Below the pieces are notes generated by a model. It did not search any database. It had not been told where the DNA came from and saw only the letters and a list, made by a program, of their open reading frames with translations. The position numbers and the translations under genes are program-made. This document shows, in pieces, positions 17,735 through 25,852 of a DNA stretch of 64,000 nucleotides. Each line of letters begins with the position of its first letter. Position 1 is the first letter of the stretch. Origin of the DNA: Chryseobacterium endalhagicum (GTDB lineage Bacteria; Bacteroidota; Bacteroidia; Flavobacteriales; Weeksellaceae). The stretch lies in assembly GCF_016745235.1 (NCBI RefSeq), contig NZ_JAELVM010000003.1, positions 434,001 to 498,000 on the forward strand, written 5' to 3'.

Positions 17735-18811
17735 ATGAAGAAAACAGCCTTATACGATAAACACGTTTCTTTGGGCGCTAAAATCGTACCTTTTGCAGGA
17801 TTTGAGATGCCTGTACAATATTCCGGTGTTACGGAAGAGCATTTTGCAGTAAGAGAAAAAGCAGGATTGTTCGATGTTTCCCACATGGGACAGTTTTTTA
17901 TTGAAGGTCCGGGATCTAAAGATCTTTTACAGTTTGTAACAACGAACAATGTAGACGCTCTTGAAAACGGAAAAGCCCAATATTCTTGTCTTCCCAACGA
18001 AAACGGAGGAATCGTGGACGATCTGATTGTTTACAAAATGGAAGACGACAAATATTTTGTTGTGGTAAACGCTTCAAATATTGAAAAAGACTGGAATCAT
18101 ATTTCAAAATATAATACGTTTGGTGCCCAGATGACCAACGCTTCTGACGAAATGTCATTATTAGCAGTTCAGGGACCAAGAGCTACGGAAATCCTTCAAA
18201 AGCTTACAGAAACCAACCTTTCTGAAATTCCTTACTACAGTTTTGTGGTAGGAAGTGTAGACAGAATTGAGAATGTGATTATTTCCAACACAGGATACAC
18301 GGGAAGCGGTGGTTTTGAGATCTATTTCAACAATGCAAACGCAGAACAGCTTTGGGATGCTATCATCAATGCAGGTGAAGCAGAAGGAATTGTTCCTGCC
18401 GGACTTGCTGCCAGAGATACTTTAAGACTGGAAAAAGGTTTCTGCCTTTATGGAAATGATATTGATGATACGACCTCTCCTATTGAAGCAGGATTAGGAT
18501 GGATCACCAAATTTGATAAAGATTTTGTTTCTAAAGAGACATTCGCAAAACAGAAAGAAGAAGGCGTTACCAGAAAACTGGTAGGTTTTGAACTTCAGGA
18601 CAAAGGCGTTCCAAGACATGATTATCCGGTAGTGGATGTGGAAGGAAATGTGATTGGAAAAGTAACTTCAGGAACACAGTCTCCTATGAAAAAGATTGGA
18701 TTGGGTCTTGCTTATGTAGCTAAACCTCACTTCAAACTGGGTTCTGAAATCTTCATTCAGGTTAGAAATAAAAATATTCCTGCAAAAGTAGTGAAAGCTC
18801 CTTTCGTATAA
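17735..18811 (+). CDS. gcvT: aminomethyltransferase (glycine cleavage T protein)
   Basis: GcvT (358 residues) transfers the methylene group from the H-protein aminomethyl arm to tetrahydrofolate. It shows the GcvT/YgfZ fold: FAGFEMPVQYSGV near the N-terminus, GLFDVSHMGQF with the catalytic Asp region, YTGSGGFEIYF, PAGLAARDTLRLEKGFCLYG, and a C-terminal barrel with GKVTSGTQSPMKKIGLGLAYV. The other gcv genes are not nearby. It is the last gene of the idi unit and ends in a strong hairpin. Confidence 0.97.
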   Translation: MKKTALYDKHVSLGAKIVPFAGFEMPVQYSGVTEEHFAVREKAGLFDVSHMGQFFIEGPGSKDLLQFVTTNNVDALENGKAQYSCLPNENGGIVDDLIVYKMEDDKYFVVVNASNIEKDWNHISKYNTFGAQMTNASDEMSLLAVQGPRATEILQKLTETNLSEIPYYSFVVGSVDRIENVIISNTGYTGSGGFEIYFNNANAEQLWDAIINAGEAEGIVPAGLAARDTLRLEKGFCLYGNDIDDTTSPIEAGLGWITKFDKDFVSKETFAKQKEEGVTRKLVGFELQDKGVPRHDYPVVDVEGNVIGKVTSGTQSPMKKIGLGLAYVAKPHFKLGSEIFIQVRNKNIPAKVVKAPFV

Positions 18812-18834
18812 ATATTCAAAATATTCAGAAAAAG

Positions 18835-18869
18835 AAGAGGCTGTAATTCATTTTACAGCCTCTTTTTTT
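18835..18869. terminator. bidirectional terminator of gcvT and the Cys-rich peptide
   Basis: AAGAGGCTGTAA pairs with TTACAGCCTCTT. A T-tract follows on the plus strand and the opposite strand is also T-rich. Confidence 0.9.
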
Positions 18870-18871
18870 GA

Positions 18872-19057
18872 TTAGTAGCAGATACAGCAGATCGATCTGT
18901 CCGGATTGCAGGCATCACCGATACCCGGTCTGTTGGAAATCACACCTCCTGCCGGGCCGCATAATATACTACATACCGGAATCCTTGCTGCTCCTCCGCT
19001 GATCTGTTTCAATTCAGATCTGTTCAGTTTTTTTGTTGTTAAAAAGTTTTTTTTCAT
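18872..19057 (-). CDS. Cys-rich GG-leader peptide (bacteriocin-like precursor)
   Basis: This is a 61-residue precursor-like peptide. The leader (1-22) is basic and ends in a double-glycine site, TKKLNRSELKQISGG, the form of leaders cleaved by peptidase-containing ABC transporters. The putative core (23-61) has six cysteines at 29, 33, 50, 57, 58 and 60, and is rich in Gly, Pro and Ile. Similar small proteins are annotated as bacteriocin-like in Chryseobacterium. No modification enzyme, peptidase or immunity gene is adjacent: the neighbours are gcvT and phoD. The activity is unproven. Confidence 0.75.
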   Translation of the reverse strand: MKKNFLTTKKLNRSELKQISGGAARIPVCSILCGPAGGVISNRPGIGDACNPDRSICCICY

Positions 19058-19225
19058 GTTACTATTTTTTTGGTGATTCTAATATAAGCATTTAAGAATT
19101 AATGGTTTTCGAATTGGTTTCTTAAAAGTATTATGCAATACATGAATTAAATAATCATAAAACATAATTAAAGCTGAGTTAATAGACTTATTCTTTCAAT
19201 TATCTTCTTTTGCAGGAAAAAATTG

Positions 19226-20977
19226 ATGGATAACAAAAACTCAATCAACAGAAGGAAATTTCTTAAACATTCACTGCTTGCAGCAGGAGGAATCTTTATT
19301 GCTCCTTTAATTGAAAGCTGCTCGGACGATGATATTACCAATCCCGGAAGTGGCCCTGTTGATCTGCAAAATAAAGGATTTGAAACCGGAGTAGCCAGTT
19401 TTGATCCCACCCAGACAGGCGTGATCATCTGGACGCGATACTCTGTAGCTGTAGATGCTGAAATTACCTGGGAAATCAGCAGAAACAGTAATTTTTCCGA
19501 TATTGTAAGATCAGGAAAGGCCAATGTAACGTCAGTGAATGATTTTACCGTGGCCGTGGATGTTCAGAATATTCCATCCCATACGAAATATTACTACCGA
19601 TTTTATAATATTAAAACCAAGGAAACCAGTGTGACAGGAGAAACGCGAACGCTGCCGTCAAAAACAGATTCAGTAAATGACGTGAAAATGGCCGTGGTTT
19701 CCTGTTCTAATTTTCCTGCGGGGCTTTTTAATGTCTATGGAGCAATCGCTCAGTCTGATGCAGATGTAGTGGTTCACCTGGGAGATTATATCTACGAGTA
19801 TGCTCCGGGACAGTACGGAACCAACCCTTATACCAATCAGTTGGGGAGAGCTCATCAGCCTGCAAAAGAAATCCTTACGTTAAGCGATTACAGGGAAAGA
19901 TACAGACAGTACAGAGGAGATAAGAACCTTTTGCTCCTGCATCAGAAAAAACCGTTTATCTGCGTTTGGGATGATCATGAGTTTGCCAATGACACCTATA
20001 AATCCGGGGCAGAAAACCATCAGCCCAATGAAGGAAGTTTCGATGCCCGGAAGATGGCCGCATTCCAGGCGTATAGCGAATATATTCCTTTAAAAACAGG
20101 AAAAGATCTGAGAATCTACAGAAGCTTCAACTTTGGAAACATTGTATCGCTTTATATGATGGATACAAGAGTAATTGCAAGGGACAAGCAGCTGGACTAT
20201 GCAGATTACCTGGATGCCGCCGGAAATTTCGATCAGGTAAAATTTAAAACCGATTTTCTAAGTTCCGGCAGAAAACTGATCGGAAGTGAACAGATGTCAT
20301 GGCTTGGTTCACAGATCAATGCGGACACCTCAACATGGAAAGTTTTGGGCCAGCAGATCTTAATGACCAAAATGCTGATTCCCGCCGAAATGCTGATGGT
20401 ACTGAACAGAATTCTTGCAGAAATAAAACAGTACGGAAGTGCACAGCCTGCCACGATGTTATTACTTAAAGACACTATTTCCCAGCTGATTGTTCTGAAA
20501 ATGAGACATCAGCAGCAGGATCCTACCCTTACCCCTCAGGAAATCGCGAGAATTACAACCACCCTGCCTTATAATCTTGATGCCTGGGACGGTTACTTTA
20601 TGGAAAGAGAGCAGCTCTACTCCATTCTTGCAGGAAAAAAAGTAGTGGTTCTTGCAGGAGATACCCACAATGCATGGCTGGGAAAACTGACGAATGCTCA
20701 GGGGAATTTTATAGGAACAGAACTGGCTTGCAGCTCCGTCTCATCTCCGGGACTGGAAGGCTATCTGGGGATCACTTCTGATCCTACACAGGCTATAGAA
20801 CTGGCCCAGGCATTTTCTGTCCTTATAGATGATCTGGAATATGCCAATCTGTATAAAAGAGGCTATCTGAATGTGAAATTTACTTCGGGAAGTGCACAGG
20901 CAGAATGGAAATTTGTAGACAATATCGTTTCAGAAATCTATACTACAGTGACCGAGAAGACGTATACAATCAACTGA
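19226..20977 (+). CDS. phoD: PhoD-family alkaline phosphatase/phosphodiesterase, probable Tat-exported lipoprotein
   Basis: This 583-residue metallophosphoesterase of the PhoD family releases phosphate from mono- or diesters outside the cytoplasm. The N-terminus carries a Tat-like motif (NRRKFLKH, residues 8-15), a hydrophobic segment, and a lipobox-like LIESC (Cys32) followed by SDDD, like the flavobacterial surface-lipoprotein signal. PhoD_N spans about 50-145. The catalytic domain has SCSNFPAG, VVHLGDYIYEY, FICVWDDHEFANDTY and VLAGDTHNAW. I chose the ATG at 19226; a TTG precedes it by one codon. It is monocistronic, and there is no Pho box that I can recognise. Confidence 0.92.
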   Translation: MDNKNSINRRKFLKHSLLAAGGIFIAPLIESCSDDDITNPGSGPVDLQNKGFETGVASFDPTQTGVIIWTRYSVAVDAEITWEISRNSNFSDIVRSGKANVTSVNDFTVAVDVQNIPSHTKYYYRFYNIKTKETSVTGETRTLPSKTDSVNDVKMAVVSCSNFPAGLFNVYGAIAQSDADVVVHLGDYIYEYAPGQYGTNPYTNQLGRAHQPAKEILTLSDYRERYRQYRGDKNLLLLHQKKPFICVWDDHEFANDTYKSGAENHQPNEGSFDARKMAAFQAYSEYIPLKTGKDLRIYRSFNFGNIVSLYMMDTRVIARDKQLDYADYLDAAGNFDQVKFKTDFLSSGRKLIGSEQMSWLGSQINADTSTWKVLGQQILMTKMLIPAEMLMVLNRILAEIKQYGSAQPATMLLLKDTISQLIVLKMRHQQQDPTLTPQEIARITTTLPYNLDAWDGYFMEREQLYSILAGKKVVVLAGDTHNAWLGKLTNAQGNFIGTELACSSVSSPGLEGYLGITSDPTQAIELAQAFSVLIDDLEYANLYKRGYLNVKFTSGSAQAEWKFVDNIVSEIYTTVTEKTYTIN

Positions 20978-21225
20978 TAAGAAATGCATTTAACCTGAGG
21001 ATTAAAAGGCGGGAAGCTGGAAGATAGAGGCTGGAAGTTAATATTAGACAATGATTCAACAGCTGCCTTTAAATTGGTTGAAGCGGGATTAAAAAAATAA
21101 TAAAAACCCGGGATTTCTGGCTTTAGGCTTCAATAACTTCCCTCTTCGTGCCTCAGACTTCCTGACCCGATCATACAAACGAAAATGTTTTATTCCGAAG
21201 TCAGGGTACATTTAATTTAAAATAG
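20978..21225. other. intergenic region with GGAAG-word repeats
   Basis: There is no gene. About 30 bases after the phoD stop, the plus strand reads GGCGGGAAGCTGGAAG, then ATAGAGGCTGGAAG. An opposite-orientation relative (AACTTCCCTCTTCG) lies at about 21130-21143. This is the same word family as after rarA and dctA. Confidence 0.6.
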
Positions 21226-21258
21226 AAAAGAGCTGTAGAATGAATCTGCAGCTCTTTT
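21226..21258 (-). terminator. terminator of the ArsC-like gene
   Basis: AAAAGAGCTGTAGA pairs with TCTGCAGCTCTTTT (one G-U pair) around a five-base loop. Confidence 0.85.
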
Positions 21259-21278
21259 ATAATCGTATAAATATTTTT

Positions 21279-21641
21279 TTAATCTTCTGCTTCCACTCCA
21301 AAGAATACCCTCAAAGCTTCCACATTCTTTTTATCATTTCCAACAAAGATCTCCTTATCTGTAAGGAAAACCGGACGTTTTAAAAAGGTATAATGATCCA
21401 GAAGAAGATCTTTAAAATCTTTCTCTTCAAGCGTTTTTACATCCAGATTTCTTAATTTGATCTGTGTGGATTTTTTACTGAATAAGGCTTCGTAGGATTT
21501 TGTTTTTTTGTGCATTGCACTCAGCTCCTCCTTTGTAATGGGTTCTTTTTTGATCTCACGCAGTTCCCAGTCACTCAGGTCGAATTGCGCTAAAATCTTT
21601 CTGCATGTATCGCATGTATTAAGGTAAAATACTTTCTTCAT
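21279..21641 (-). CDS. ArsC/Spx-family thioredoxin-fold protein
   Basis: This 120-residue protein belongs to the ArsC-like family of thioredoxin-fold proteins. The redox motif CDTC is at residues 10-13 (LNTCDTCRKI), and the middle and C-terminal parts (LRNLDVKTLEEKDFKDLLLDHYTFLKRPVFLTDKE) follow the family pattern, in which the Arg in KRPVF binds the anion. This could be an arsenate reductase or a YffB/Spx-like protein. Without arsenic-resistance neighbours I favour the general family label. Confidence 0.85.
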   Translation of the reverse strand: MKKVFYLNTCDTCRKILAQFDLSDWELREIKKEPITKEELSAMHKKTKSYEALFSKKSTQIKLRNLDVKTLEEKDFKDLLLDHYTFLKRPVFLTDKEIFVGNDKKNVEALRVFFGVEAED

Positions 21642-21765
21642 TATGATTCTTTAAATCTGTTTGTTATTTAAATTCCACCGCTTTTCAGCAGTTTGGTCTT
21701 TCAAAAGTAGGATTTAATCCAAGATTCTGGAAATTATTAAATAACTTTATTAAAATTTTATAAAG

Positions 21766-22233
21766 ATGCAGAACAAGCCCATCACTTTTCAGTTTATTTC
21801 AGAGCCTTCAGATGTCAATTACGGAGGAAATGTACATGGAGGAAGCGTTATGAAATGGATTGATCAGGCAGGTTACGCCTGTGCCACCACATGGAGTGGA
21901 AATTATTCGGTGACCGTTTATGTGGGCGGGATCCGTTTTTATGAGCCTATCAAGATCGGGGAAGTGGTAAAAGTAGATGCACAGGTGATTTATACGGGAT
22001 CATCCAGCATGCATATTTCCATTAATGTATTTTCCAGAAACCTGAAGCAGCCTACTTTTGATAAAAAGACGCACTGCATCATTGTTTTCGTGGCAGTGGA
22101 TGAAAACGGCAAAAAGCTTCCCGTTCCCAAATGGATTCCTGAAACCCCAGAGGAAAAGCAGCAGGAACAGTATGCAAAACGCCTGATGGATCTGAGAACC
22201 CAGATTGAGGATGAAATGAAGCCTTTTTTATAA
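21766..22233 (+). CDS. acyl-CoA thioesterase, hotdog (YciA/ACOT type)
   Basis: This 155-residue hotdog thioesterase carries the N-terminal signature NYGGNVHGGSVMKWIDQAG, with the HGG and Asp expected of acyl-CoA hydrolases of the YciA/BACH group. A central strand segment, KIGEVVKVDAQVIYTG, and a charged C-terminal tail follow. It should be cytoplasmic and act on acyl-CoAs of unknown length. It is separate from the YbgC-type enzyme at 3468. The T9SS substrate gene starts 40 bases downstream but has its own promoter. Confidence 0.9.
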   Translation: MQNKPITFQFISEPSDVNYGGNVHGGSVMKWIDQAGYACATTWSGNYSVTVYVGGIRFYEPIKIGEVVKVDAQVIYTGSSSMHISINVFSRNLKQPTFDKKTHCIIVFVAVDENGKKLPVPKWIPETPEEKQQEQYAKRLMDLRTQIEDEMKPFL

Positions 22234-22250
22234 GCTATCAGTTTTTTTCT

Positions 22251-22258
22251 TAATTTTG
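22251..22258 (+). promoter_or_regulatory. -7 element of the T9SS substrate gene
   Basis: TAATTTTG matches TAnnTTTG. It covers the upstream TTG at 22256 and so supports the ATG at 22274 as the start. Confidence 0.5.
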
Positions 22259-22273
22259 TATAAAACTTTAACT

Positions 22274-23896
22274 ATGAAAAAAATATTAATAGCATTTATC
22301 TTAGCTGGCCAATTTTCTTATGCACAGTCCATTGATCCCTACTTTGGATCAGGAGGTACCTTGACATTAGGTGAAAGTAGCGAAATGGGAAGCATGATTT
22401 TCAATTCTGACGGTAATCTTATTATTTCAGGAAACTTATATGGAAAGTTATCAATTCATAAGGCCACTTATAACGGGCAATATATTAATGATAATTTTGC
22501 TCAGACCAATACAACTATCTGGCGTGGCATTGTTGTCCTTCCATACGGAAATTTTCAGGGACAAACTTTTTATGAATCTACCTATACGAAACTGATTCAG
22601 TTAAGTAATAATAAATATTCAATATTGGGTAACTACAGGTCAGAATCACCTTCCTCCAGTGTTAAATCATTTTATAGTCTGTTACTTAATAATAATGGTG
22701 TTGCAGAAAAATACAACTCTATTAAAATGGATTATCCGAATTATGCCACCAGTAATTCACCTAGTTTCTATGACAAAGTCACTGATTTTGTAGAGTTATC
22801 TGACGGAAAGGTGTTACTTTGTGGAATTGCAGATTATAATTATCCTAAAACCAAGACTGCGCTGACTAGATTTAACCAGGATGGAACTGTTGACACCACT
22901 TTCGGAAATAACGGACGATTATATATAACAATAAATGAAAACAATAGCAATGAAAGTTCAGGAGCAAAGAATGTTTTTCTTCAAAACGACAAGCTGATCA
23001 TTGTAGGTACCGGTAATATCAATGACCCTTCAGGAACTCCCATCAATAATGACATTTACATGATCCGATTAAATCTTGACGGGACCTATGATACAACTTT
23101 CGGAAATAACGGGAGGCTGATATTTAATCTAGATATTCCCAATCCTTCTCAGTATTCAAAAGCAGTTTGGGATAATAATGGCAATTTTTATATCACCGGC
23201 TACTCCAATTTATCTAGTGTACCCGCATCTCCATCCTACCAGACTTGGATTGCAAAGGTATCACAAGATGGAATAATGAACTCTTCATTTGGAACAAACG
23301 GAATCGTAAAACATAATTCGTATATGCTTACTGGTAAAAGTGGAAGACTCTTAACTGTAGCAGCCAATAATACAGGAGTGTATATTGCCCAGGAATATCC
23401 TGATATGTCTCATGGCTCAAATGTTAGCGGACCTGATGCATATATTAGTAAATTTAATGTAAATGGTACTATTGACAATACCTTTGGAAACAACGGGTTA
23501 TTTTATTCGATTGGTTCTACTCCCAAAACAGATATGATCTTCGATAATCAAAACAGACTTATGATTTCCGGTAAAGTATATGGACCCAATCACATTAATG
23601 GTGCGGTAAGAAGACTCTCCCCAACAACATTATCGACATCTGAAACGACTCCATCAGAAGTTTTTTCATATTATCCAAATCCTGTAAAGGATGTCTTACA
23701 TATTGTTATGAAAAGAGAAAGCGAGATCAAGGAAATACAGCTACTAAGTTATTCGGGACAGTTTATCAAGAATATTACTTTTAATAAAAACAGTAAAACT
23801 ATTTCCGCTGATGTAAAAGATGTTGCTTCCGGAAGTTATCTTCTTAAAATTAAAACTAATGATAATTATCAAACCTTAAAAATTATAAAAGAATAA
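22274..23896 (+). CDS. secreted delta-60-repeat protein with a type IX sorting domain
   Basis: This is a 540-residue secreted protein. A signal peptide (about 1-17, ending SYAQ) is followed by at least four copies of a repeat with the form G-T-x-D-x-x-F-G-N-N-G, for example DGTVDTTFGNNGRLY and NGTIDNTFGNNGLFY, typical of delta-60/beta-propeller-like repeats. The last 75 residues begin SYYPNPVKDVLHI and end YLLKIKTNDNYQTLKIIKE, a type A T9SS C-terminal sorting domain. It should cross the outer membrane by the T9SS and be released or attached to the surface. Ligand and role are unknown. Confidence 0.9.
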   Translation: MKKILIAFILAGQFSYAQSIDPYFGSGGTLTLGESSEMGSMIFNSDGNLIISGNLYGKLSIHKATYNGQYINDNFAQTNTTIWRGIVVLPYGNFQGQTFYESTYTKLIQLSNNKYSILGNYRSESPSSSVKSFYSLLLNNNGVAEKYNSIKMDYPNYATSNSPSFYDKVTDFVELSDGKVLLCGIADYNYPKTKTALTRFNQDGTVDTTFGNNGRLYITINENNSNESSGAKNVFLQNDKLIIVGTGNINDPSGTPINNDIYMIRLNLDGTYDTTFGNNGRLIFNLDIPNPSQYSKAVWDNNGNFYITGYSNLSSVPASPSYQTWIAKVSQDGIMNSSFGTNGIVKHNSYMLTGKSGRLLTVAANNTGVYIAQEYPDMSHGSNVSGPDAYISKFNVNGTIDNTFGNNGLFYSIGSTPKTDMIFDNQNRLMISGKVYGPNHINGAVRRLSPTTLSTSETTPSEVFSYYPNPVKDVLHIVMKRESEIKEIQLLSYSGQFIKNITFNKNSKTISADVKDVASGSYLLKIKTNDNYQTLKIIKE

Positions 23897-24030
23897 GTAA
23901 CTGTTTTTTTATATTCGATAATCCTGTATCTGATAGTGTAGTTAACAAATACATCATAACTATTAATCAATAAAGTGGATATAAATCATTTTCAAAACAA
24001 TTATTAAACATAAAAACTAAATCTTATTTC

Positions 24031-24038
24031 TATATTTG
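24031..24038 (+). promoter_or_regulatory. -7 element of the fluoride-switch transcript
   Basis: TATATTTG lies so that transcription would begin at about 24044-24046, at the first base of the fluoride aptamer. Confidence 0.6.
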
Positions 24039-24045
24039 CATCAAA

Positions 24046-24097
24046 GGAAATGGTGCTCTTCCTTACCCAACCGCTTTACAGAAGCTGATGACGCCTG
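24046..24097 (+). promoter_or_regulatory. fluoride riboswitch (crcB motif)
   Basis: The sequence has the fluoride aptamer layout. GGAA (24046-24049) pairs with TTCC (24059-24062) around ATGGTGCTC. A CCAACCGC segment follows, with GCTT (24073-24076) pairing with AAGC (24082-24085). The conserved GCTGATGACGCCT then closes the aptamer, with CGCC (24092-24095) pairing back to GGTG (24052-24055). The aptamer 3' side CCTGATTAAG can pair instead with CTTATCAGG (24121-24129), six bases before the ATG. Aptamer and this second hairpin are therefore exclusive, and a translational switch is likely. The gene behind it is a CLC-F type transporter, which fits. Confidence 0.9.
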
Positions 24098-24135
24098 ATT
24101 AAGAGATTATTAACCAATAACTTATCAGGATTATC

Positions 24136-25404
24136 ATGTCAAAAAATCAAAGAACAATACGCAGAAAAGCAGTTTTTCATACCCGTTTTTTTTTCAGAAA
24201 ATATCCGGCACTGCCTTATATTTCCAAATGGTTATGCATCAGTATCATTATTGGTGCTTTGGTGGGAACAGCTTCTGCAGGATTTTTACAGTCTCTGAAC
24301 TGGGCAACGCAATTCCGGGAACATCATATCTGGCTGATCGCCCTGCTTCCTGCTGCCGGTTTCTTGATTGGTCTCCTTTACCATTATTTCGGAAAAGATA
24401 TTGAGGCTGGAAATAACCTGCTCATCGACAGTATTCATGATCCTAAGGAGATTATTCCTTTCAGAATGGCGCCTTTTGTTTATCTCGGAACTATTGCCAC
24501 CCATTTCTTTGGAGGTTCAGCAGGCCGGGAAGGTACTGCCCTTCAAATGGCCGGAGCTATTGCAGACCAGCTCAGCAAACCGTTTAAACTTGACAGAAAC
24601 GAAAGAAAAATACTACTGATCGCCGCCATTGCAGCAGGTTTCGGATCTGTTTTCGGGACACCGCTCGCCGGGGCCGTTTTCGGACTTGAAGTTTTTCTGA
24701 TCGGAAAAATACGGTATAATGCCATCTTCCCGGCATTTGCTTCAGCTATTCTTGCAGATATGGTCACCAATCTCTGGAACGTCAAACATACCCATTATCA
24801 TATCGCCAGTATTCCTAAGCTGGAATTTCTGCCTATTTTGTACAGTATTCTTGCAGGAATTGCTTTTGGAATCTGTGCAGCAGCTTTCAGCAAGGTTATT
24901 CACTGGGCCGGTTCGGTTTTTAAATCAAAGATCAAATATCCGCCATTCCGTCCTGTAATTGGAGGAATTATCGTTGCTCTGGCAGTTTTTGTGATGGGAA
25001 CAACGAGATATATAGGATTGGGAATCCCCGTGATCCTGGAATCATTTGAAAAACAGCTTCCATTATATGATTTTGCGTTAAAAATGATCTTTACCATCGT
25101 AACCCTTTCGGCAGGATTTAAAGGCGGTGAAGTCACTCCTTTATTTTTCATCGGAGCAACTCTTGGAAGCGCATTATCACTGTTTATTCCCTTACCGTTT
25201 GGGCTTCTTGCCGGAATGGGTTTTGCAGCCGTTTTTGCCGGAGCTACCAACACTCCTCTGGCCTGCATGCTGATGGGAATTGAATTATTCGGAGCAGAAT
25301 CCGGAGTGTATATTGCCATTGCGTGCGTGGTCTCCTATCTTTTATCGGGACACAACAGTATTTATAGCAAACAGAGGATGGGTGAAGTGAAAAGCGGGAG
25401 GTGA
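24136..25404 (+). CDS. CLC-type fluoride/proton antiporter (CLC-F)
   Basis: This 422-residue CLC-family inner-membrane protein has about ten membrane segments. The anion-pathway motif is GREGT (130-134), followed by ALQMAGAIAD. The GREGT variant with Met in the following segment is characteristic of the CLC-F clade, whereas chloride transporters have GREGP. Another pathway segment is EAGNNLLIDSIHDP (about 90-103). A C-terminal half with GFKGGEVTPLFFIGATLG and FAGATNTPLACMLMGIE is also present. The fluoride riboswitch upstream makes fluoride export the clear role. The generic label voltage-gated chloride channel would be misleading. Confidence 0.93.
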   Translation: MSKNQRTIRRKAVFHTRFFFRKYPALPYISKWLCISIIIGALVGTASAGFLQSLNWATQFREHHIWLIALLPAAGFLIGLLYHYFGKDIEAGNNLLIDSIHDPKEIIPFRMAPFVYLGTIATHFFGGSAGREGTALQMAGAIADQLSKPFKLDRNERKILLIAAIAAGFGSVFGTPLAGAVFGLEVFLIGKIRYNAIFPAFASAILADMVTNLWNVKHTHYHIASIPKLEFLPILYSILAGIAFGICAAAFSKVIHWAGSVFKSKIKYPPFRPVIGGIIVALAVFVMGTTRYIGLGIPVILESFEKQLPLYDFALKMIFTIVTLSAGFKGGEVTPLFFIGATLGSALSLFIPLPFGLLAGMGFAAVFAGATNTPLACMLMGIELFGAESGVYIAIACVVSYLLSGHNSIYSKQRMGEVKSGR

Positions 25405-25826
25405 GTGCGGGTTTCGAGGTTCGGGTTATCGGGGTTGCGAGTTGCTGGTTGCGTAGGAGAGTTGGAGGGTTTTAAGGAGAAGGAAATATTACTGGTGGTT
25501 TCGAGAACCTCAACCACCAGATGGTTGTCCTTTATTCAATATTTCTGAATCACAGTCTCAAACTCGCCAAACCTGAAATACTAAAACACTCCTTTTATAA
25601 AATCTAAAACATTTCCACTCTCACCTCGTAACCTGCCACCCTGATAACCCGAAACACTAAAACGCTCCAACTCGTATCCCGCATCCCGAAACTAATCACT
25701 CATCATTTATAACTCATAACTCAAACAAGCGCTCCAACTCTAAAACCCTCCAACCCTAAAACTCTCCAACTCTCCAACACCAAAACCCTCCCACACAACC
25801 CGAATCCGAATCTCACATAATTTAAC
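25405..25826 (+). repeat. degenerate-word repeat region between the fluoride exporter and lysR
   Basis: There is no gene. Directly after the exporter stop (AGG TGA), the plus strand is G- and T-rich with repeated words (GTGCGGGTTTCGAGGTTCGG, GTTGCGAGTTGCTGGTTGCG). The second half (about 25560-25805) becomes C- and A-rich with words such as CTCCAACTCTAAAACCCTCC repeated many times. Each half resembles words after other genes of the window. Confidence 0.8.
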
Positions 25827-25834
25827 TAAATTTG
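25827..25834 (+). promoter_or_regulatory. -7 element of the lysR gene
   Basis: TAAATTTG matches TAnnTTTG, 18 bases before the ATG at 25853. It overlaps the upstream TTG at 25832. Confidence 0.55.
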
Positions 25835-25852
25835 TTATCCAAGACTAATACC

